This document shows, in pieces, positions 58,961 through 64,000 of a stretch of DNA of 64,000 nt (positions are counted from its first letter, which is position 1; every line of letters starts with the position of its first letter). The stretch lies in assembly GCA_033026295.1 (NCBI GenBank), contig CM065184.1, positions 14,325,501-14,389,500 of the forward strand, written 5' to 3'. Position numbers and translations under genes: made by a program. The DNA is from Channa striata. Its lineage: Eukaryota > Chordata > Actinopteri > Anabantiformes > Channidae. The notes under the pieces were generated by a model, which saw nothing but the letters and a program-made list of their open reading frames with translations, had not been told where the DNA came from and ran no database searches.

Positions 58961-61837
58961 CTGCAGGGGGCAAAAACAAGCCCGAAGTAGAACTTTAGCA
59001 TCTGGCAAGATTCATCAATACATTTTTATACTCTGAGAACCTTTTAGAAATGCTAACGTCCTGTTGTGAGCGACTTTAAATTGCTTCAAAGTCAGTAAGG
59101 ATTAAAACGATTTGATTATCATAACTTTGGGGGTAATAGTTTACTTATTTCAGTGTATATTTCATATTTTTCCAAGGCTTCTATGAGGTGTGTACCTGTT
59201 GGTGTAGCCCAGGGCGATGCAGAAATGCCAAGTAATAGTCTGCAGGGTGGAGCTGGGGATGTTGATCAGAGCTGTGATGATGACAAAGATGTGAATGGGC
59301 GTCCAGCAGACGATGAAGACGGCCACCACTACCAGCACCATGCGCGTGATCCGACGCAGGTTCCTGTCCTTCTCCTGTGTGCGATATGCGTGGGTGGAGT
59401 AAGCAGAAGTTTTAGTGTCAGGGATAAACGGTAGGACGAGATCAGTGTTGGAGAGAAGAAGAAAATATCTACAGGTGAAGGGGAGGGGGGGGGGACGTAA
59501 TAATGAAGGAAGTAAAGCAGAGATAAAAGAGGGAAGGAGAAGTGGTGGCAGTGGACCCGAAGAGAGGCTGAGGAAAAGGCCAGAGCAATTAGACGGTGTA
59601 AACGGGAGGATCCGAGCCACGATGAGGAGAAGGCGGCTGGGGAGATGAAAGGAGAGGTCACGGGGAGAAAGGCAAGAGAAAGGAAACGAGTTTAAAGAGG
59701 CTGAAGTTGGGAAAAAATCATATCTACAACCTCTTTGATTTTCCAGTGTAAATACATCCACACCACTAGCTGATTTTTTTGTTTTGTTTTGCTTTCAAGT
59801 ACTGACTGTAAAATGACTTTCCCCTGCAATTAATTCAAACCGAGCCATGACCTCAGGCTACAGTTGGTTTTTTTTCTCAATCATTCTCTCTTGACAGCGA
59901 TGAGTGCACCATATTTGAATGCACGCTCTGGGCAATTTTCTATTACAGTTTAATATTCTGAATGACAAAATCAATTAGCTATTCAGTAAAATGCACAGGC
60001 CACGTAGTTCGTGGAGCCATGCTTTTAAAAGTTTACGAAATGAACGCCACGGCTCCCATTTGCATCGAATTAAAAGCCTTTTGGCACCAAAATGTTGAAG
60101 ATAACTCGCTGCTAATTTTGGTTCATGTTCACAAAAGGAAAAACAGATTTTTCTCAACCTGGGAGCCCGACAGCATGCGCACAGTCTTGAGCCGCAGGAT
60201 CATGAGACCGTAGCAGACGGTGATGATGAGGACGGGCATGATGAAGGCGAAGATGAACACGCAGATCTTCAGCAGGGTGTCCCAGTACCAGGACGGGTGG
60301 GGGAAAATCAGCTTGCAGTCAACAATGCTGGAGGCTGCGGAGGGTCAGAAGACACATATTACCTTTATGTTTCCATACGTTGAACCAAACCCCCCTAACT
60401 TTTTTTCCGAACATCTTTATCATCGTAGTTACACGTTCTCGGCGTCAGTAAATCTCAGAGCAGAACCACACTTTCAGCAATTTCAGCAATACATTCTCTC
60501 TATTGCTAAAGCAATTACACAAACGCCCTGACAGCGAGGCCTTTCTTTGCAAGGAGCTCTTTGGTTCTGCAGACAGCCGGAGCATATGGCATCAAACGGT
60601 TCCGTTGTGCAATTACACAGAAAAACTTCAACAACTCTTCTGGGTTGTCTCCTTTTATAGACCCCGCTGGAATATATAATGGCTCTTTACAGCTGGGAAG
60701 CAGAGAACGAAGTGAATTTGTTTTCTTGCTGTTTGGTGCTTGTGTTTCTATCTGGACCGTCGTTAAACACATTGTCTACACAGAACTTTTCAGCTTTGTT
60801 GCATCTTCACGATTGGATGCCAAATTTTCTATCCAGTTTATTAAAAATTGTATGAAATACACATTTTACTAAGAAACTGTTATGATATTTCAGATATAGA
60901 TAACAGAGCTTATCTATTTATTGTAATGATCGTAATGAAAATATGTGTTGTTATGATCCCATACTGAATGTTTAGAGGACTTAAAGGCAGACAGACCGAT
61001 TTTGCTTCCTGTGCTTCCAGTTTGGGGTGTACATGTACATTTAAATAGCCCTCTGTCTTCCTTATATTAAAATATCTCTGTACTTTTAGCAGAGATAAAA
61101 CACCTCCAGATGACATCATTAGGAGTTTTTCATCATCGAGGGTTCAGACGGTGTCATCTGGAAGTTTCCTGGAAGAGCACGATGACCAAGACCACTTCCT
61201 CTTCAGTGGAAGCAGTCATTTGAAAGTATCTATATTGTAAAACTCCTCTCGATGATGTCATCTGGAGGAATTTTTTTGGTAGCAGAAGAGAGATATTTTG
61301 ATATGGGAAAGGTACATGAAAACTTCCATTTATACCCCTTTCCCCCCCTCAAACCAGAGCCATAGAAAGCAAACTGAAAATTGATGAAGTCGCCCTTTAA
61401 TATATTTAATGTCCATGTGTAGTAAAACATTTGAATGTCGGAGAGTTGTACCGAGCAGGGTACGAGTAAAGATGTGCTCATGCTTACGAGTGACAGCTGT
61501 GGAGGCCATGAACATGACGGGCAACCCGATGGCCGAGGACAGAATCCAGTTACACACATTGACTATCTTGGCGTTGCGCGGTGTCCTGAAGTCCAGCGCT
61601 TTGACCGGGTGGCACACGGCGACGTAGCGGTCGATGCTCATGGTGGTGAGCGTGAAGATAGAGGTGAACATGTTGTAGTAGTCGATGGACATCACCATCT
61701 TGCACAGCATGTCTCCGAACGGCCAGGTCCCCATCAGGTAGTTGACGCTCTGGAACGGCAGCGTGCTGGTGACCAAGGCGTCGGCCAGAGCGAGGTTGAA
61801 GATGTAGATGTTTGTCGCAGTCTTCATTTTGGTGTAT
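58786..61837 (-). CDS. oprm1: oprm1, mu-type opioid receptor (partial: N-terminal exon outside window)
   Basis: Minus-strand exons 61488-61837, 60159-60334, 59196-59374 and 58786-58960 join in one frame and cover the end of TM1 to the C-tail of a class A GPCR, the Gi/o-coupled receptor for endorphin/enkephalin peptides at the plasma membrane. Visible: LALADAL (TM2 sodium-site Asp); SIDYYNM (TM3 ligand-binding Asp); IDRYVAVCHP (DRY); SSIVDC (ECL2 disulfide Cys); CWTPIHIF (TM6 CWxP and the ligand-facing His); WHFCIALGYTNS and NPVLY (TM7). FQSVNYLMGTWPFG and NAKIVNVCNWILSSAIGLPVM are mu-type, not delta or kappa. The first exon (N-terminus and most of TM1) must lie beyond 64000. Two extra introns split what is one exon in mammals. 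Confidence 0.95.
59196..59374 (-). CDS. oprm1: oprm1 exon 3b (TM6 to TM7)
   Basis: Acceptor ATCGCACACAG at 59375, donor AACAG|GTACAC at 59195. Encodes EKDRNLRRITRMVLVVV, TM6 with CWTPIHIF, ECL3 and most of TM7 to GYTN, ending two bases into a Ser codon. Separated from exon 3a by a 784-nt intron. Confidence 0.96.
60159..60334 (-). CDS. oprm1: oprm1 exon 3a (ECL2 to ICL3)
   Basis: Acceptor CCCTCCGCAG at 60335, donor CCCAG|GTTGAG at 60158, exit phase 0. Encodes SSIVDCKLIFPHPSWYWDTL, then TM5 (FIFAFIMPVLIITVCYGLM) and MILRLKTVRMLSGSQ. The donor is not of top strength. Corresponds to the first third of mammalian exon 3. Confidence 0.95.
61095..61290. repeat. Dispersed inverted-repeat element, copy B (oprm1 intron 2)
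   Basis: CACCTCCAGATGACATCATTAGGAG at one end (61111 on; 20 central bases shared in type with copy A) and AAAACTCCTC...GATGTCATCTGGAGGAA at the other (to about 61271). Related to the element at 42110-42310. Confidence 0.6.
61488..61837 (-). CDS. oprm1: oprm1 exon 2 (ICL1 to TM4)
   Basis: Acceptor TTTCTGTGCAG, then Y-T-K-M-K-T-A-T-N; donor ACTC|GTAAGC at 61487. 350 nt (353 in mammals), entry phase 2, exit phase 1, as in mammals. Covers TM2, ECL1, TM3, ICL2 and TM4, with DRY and both TM Asp residues. Ends MFMASTAVT, matching the end of mammalian exon 2. Confidence 0.97.
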
Positions 61838-64000
61838 CTGCACAGAAAGGACGGACGTGTTTGTGAGGCAACTTATTCTGCACCTGGACTAAAAGGGACA
61901 CGGAAAGACTGGCAGAAGACAGTCTGATTGAGTTTCTTTGTGGTGTGTTTTGCGAGTTCTCTTGTTGTTCTTTCATGTTCCTCGCTGTCTCTTGGTTGCT
62001 TTGATTCTCTTTGGAGTCATTCGAGTCATTCTGCTCATATTCCAATGATCTATGATGAAGATGCACATCATTTCCTGTAAAGTGTATGCTGAAACCAAAT
62101 GGCATTTTAAGACCATTTTCCTTGCCTCTGCACCAAATAATGGGATTTTAATACTGTGGCTGGTAAATTGAAGATTCAAACGCTTTGTTTATCGTTGGAA
62201 AAATAATCTTGTACTTTATAAGATAAATTAACCAGTAAAAATCCCATTGGATTATGAGACGGATGCATTGTAACCAGGCTGTTCTTAGCTCACAGGAGCT
62301 GAGCGTAAAAGTGCATCATCTTTTCCACGATATATATCTGCATTAAAATATTTTACATAGTTACATACTGTAGTTTACATCTTTTTTATGACTACTAGTG
62401 TAGATGAAGATCTTGTCTCTTTCGTTCCTTTCTGACGCGCTGACGCTTTGTGATTTGGACACATTGTGCACAAATGTTCCCAGCATTGTTCCCCGTGTGC
62501 GACAGTCATTGTCAGAAGAGCTGCTTCATGAGCAAAGCAGTATCAAGGGATATTTTATGAAAAATGTAGCTGTTACATCAGCTACTGATTCATTTTGTAA
62601 CACTAAACTTCTCATGTAATCCGCTTTAATTGCTTTAAACCCCACCAGGCTCTTAAAAATATACTGTACCGCAAAGACATGACATCCTGCAGCAGAAATA
62701 TCGGTGGTTTTTGTACATTTTACTCTGTAGAATATTAAATCCAGGTTTTTTGGCACGGCCTTCTAACCCCGGTGAAATGACACAGCGTTGGTTGGAAATT
62801 GGAAAAGAAGAGAAGTAGTTACAAGAGCACAGAGGATCGTGGAGTGTTTACAGAAAACAGGAGACAGAGCGTGGACGCATTAGCACAGAGGACGGGATGG
62901 AACAGACGACCGAAATGGTCCGACTGTTTGGACCTCCTGTCACAAAAGAAATATCATATGTTTAGCATGAGCTGAGCCTAAAGCTGCATCACTCCAAAAA
63001 GATTCTAAAGTAATTTATCATGTATGTCATAGCCCATACTGTTCACTCGAGATCCAACTTAAATATTTAAAAACGGCTATTATATTTTCATTCATTCGCG
63101 TTTGTTGCTGTTTCTGCAGAAACTGTGGTGGAGATACAGTTTATGTCTTGTGTTTGTGTATGTGTGTGAGAACAATTTCCATCCAACGTCCCCCAGTGAT
63201 TCCAAAATGCCTGCGAGCTATAATGGAGGTCCACAGAGTGGCAATATACAGGAAAGAGCTACTAAAGCTAAATAATGGAGCTATATGGATGGAAAGTAGA
63301 ATATTCGGTCTGTTAGGGGAATTTAGGTTTAGTGAAAGGCACTTTAGTGTTGCACTTCAGTTGTTCAGATTTTAATATTTTTCACAGTGTGAGTGAGAAT
63401 ATTCACATCACTCTGGCTACCACCATATGAAATTTACATTTCACATTTACATTTGGCAGACGTTTTTATCCACAGCGACTTACAGAGTAATTTGTATTTG
63501 AAATTGCCGTACAACCGGCAGCTGATTAGTTTAGGTAAAACTAATGGCCGGAAACCGAGGGGAAACAGTTCCCCGCCTCTTTCAAACGGTATTAAAAGCC
63601 ACTTGCCAACAGCTCTGAAGCTCCATATAATAAACCGTGTGTATCTTGTTTGTTTAATTTGCACAAAAACCCAAGTGTGAGAACAACAACGAGGGGTCAG
63701 GCCTCAGGCGTATTCTTGGCTCGGAGCATTTCCCAGCAGACACCAGGAAGCCGGCAACCGCTCGGAGACAAGAAACAGAAGCCCCGGACAAACATTTGTT
63801 TCATCCCTTGTAAAAATGAAGCAAACATGATGCGGCGTGTTAATTAGTGGGCTTTACAGGTCCCGCTGAGTGAATCCTTACTCTACCGACAGACGTGAGC
63901 GTAGCATTAGTCGTGCCAGAAAGCAAATAACCATCATTTGCAAAAATGTCAAACTATTCCTGTAATTTAATTTCCAAAGCGCAGCAGAGCTACGGTACTT
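61838..64000 (-). other. oprm1: oprm1 intron 1 (partial)
   Basis: No frame containing the N-terminal domain and TM1 of an opioid receptor was found, so exon 1 is outside. Contains the repeat core at 63432-63490. Confidence 0.7.
63432..63490. repeat. Core of a common teleost repeat
   Basis: ACATTTGGCAGACGTTTTTA followed by TCCACAGCGACTTACAGAG closely resembles a short sequence dispersed through many fish genomes (GGCAGACGCTTTTATCCAAA GCGACTTAC type, from memory). Element borders not defined. Confidence 0.6.

Noticed and set aside
59415..59648. Plus-strand Arg/Gly-rich frame over oprm1 intron
   Set aside because: Shadow of a purine-rich low-complexity tract.
59375..59761. Upstream half of the 199-codon minus-strand frame as oprm1 coding sequence
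   Set aside because: Purine-asymmetric, Ser/Pro/Leu-rich intron read-through before the acceptor at 59375; the family sequence begins at EKDRNLRR.
60561..60872. Plus-strand 103-codon frame in oprm1 intron 2 as an antisense gene
   Set aside because: Balanced start but no family resemblance, no splice context; AT-rich at the end.
19213..61837. Assignment to phactr4 and oprd1 (human 1p35 pair) instead of phactr2 and oprm1
   Set aside because: The RPEL2-4 sequence follows PHACTR2, the receptor has mu-type residues throughout, and sf3b5 belongs with the 6q24 set.
1..64000. CRISPR arrays, operons or bacterial features
   Set aside because: The window is vertebrate DNA; all short tandem repeats are microsatellites.

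Overview
This is vertebrate, almost certainly teleost fish, nuclear DNA: long introns with consensus GT...AG boundaries, abundant CA/TG microsatellites, a decayed Tc1-like transposase and several short interspersed repeats of kinds familiar from fish genomes. The repeat types look percomorph, but that is inference. Most open frames in the window are chance frames in AT-rich or low-complexity DNA. The coding content is three conserved genes plus some candidates.

(1) phactr2, plus strand. Thirteen coding exons from 19213 to 37284 join without a frame break into 1893 nt (630 residues plus stop). The protein has a basic FKPWKWRKKK segment, four RPEL (G-actin-binding) motifs and a complete C-terminal PP1-binding tail ending FHRP. 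A second first exon at 5551-5728 has the same splice phase and would give a 675-residue form. A CpG-rich promoter lies just before the downstream first exon (about 18780-19212). Exon 12 has a long TG tract 12 nt before its acceptor, and skipping it would open a different 51-codon tail.

(2) sf3b5, minus strand, 48965-49225, an 86-residue SF3b splicing subunit with a predicted intron in its 5' UTR.

(3) oprm1, minus strand, the mu-type opioid receptor. Four coding exons (61837 down to 58786) run from the end of TM1 to the C-tail. The N-terminal exon is beyond the right edge. The region that is a single exon in mammals is split here into three. The terminal exon is uncertain, and a read-through stop gives an MOR-1A-like alternative.

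The gene set (PHACTR2, SF3B5, OPRM1) corresponds to human 6q24-q25, which supports these paralogue assignments over PHACTR4/OPRD1 on 1p35. In humans OPRM1 lies millions of bases from SF3B5; here about 9 kb separates them.

Layout: 1-4060 intergenic or intronic with the Tc1 remnant; 4062-5052 promoter-like DNA with a possible minus-strand first exon, paired CCAAT boxes and a small ORF; 5551-41060 phactr2 with its UTRs; 41-49 kb no gene recognised, with repeats; 48.9-49.7 kb sf3b5; 49.7-57.9 kb no gene recognised (possibly oprm1 3' UTR in part); 58-64 kb oprm1. The genes are unrelated in function (actin/PP1 regulation, pre-mRNA splicing, opioid signalling), as is normal for vertebrate neighbours.

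The least explained features are a split coding-like island inside phactr2 intron 9 (34094-34944) and a dispersed inverted-repeat element present at both about 42.1 kb and 61.1 kb.
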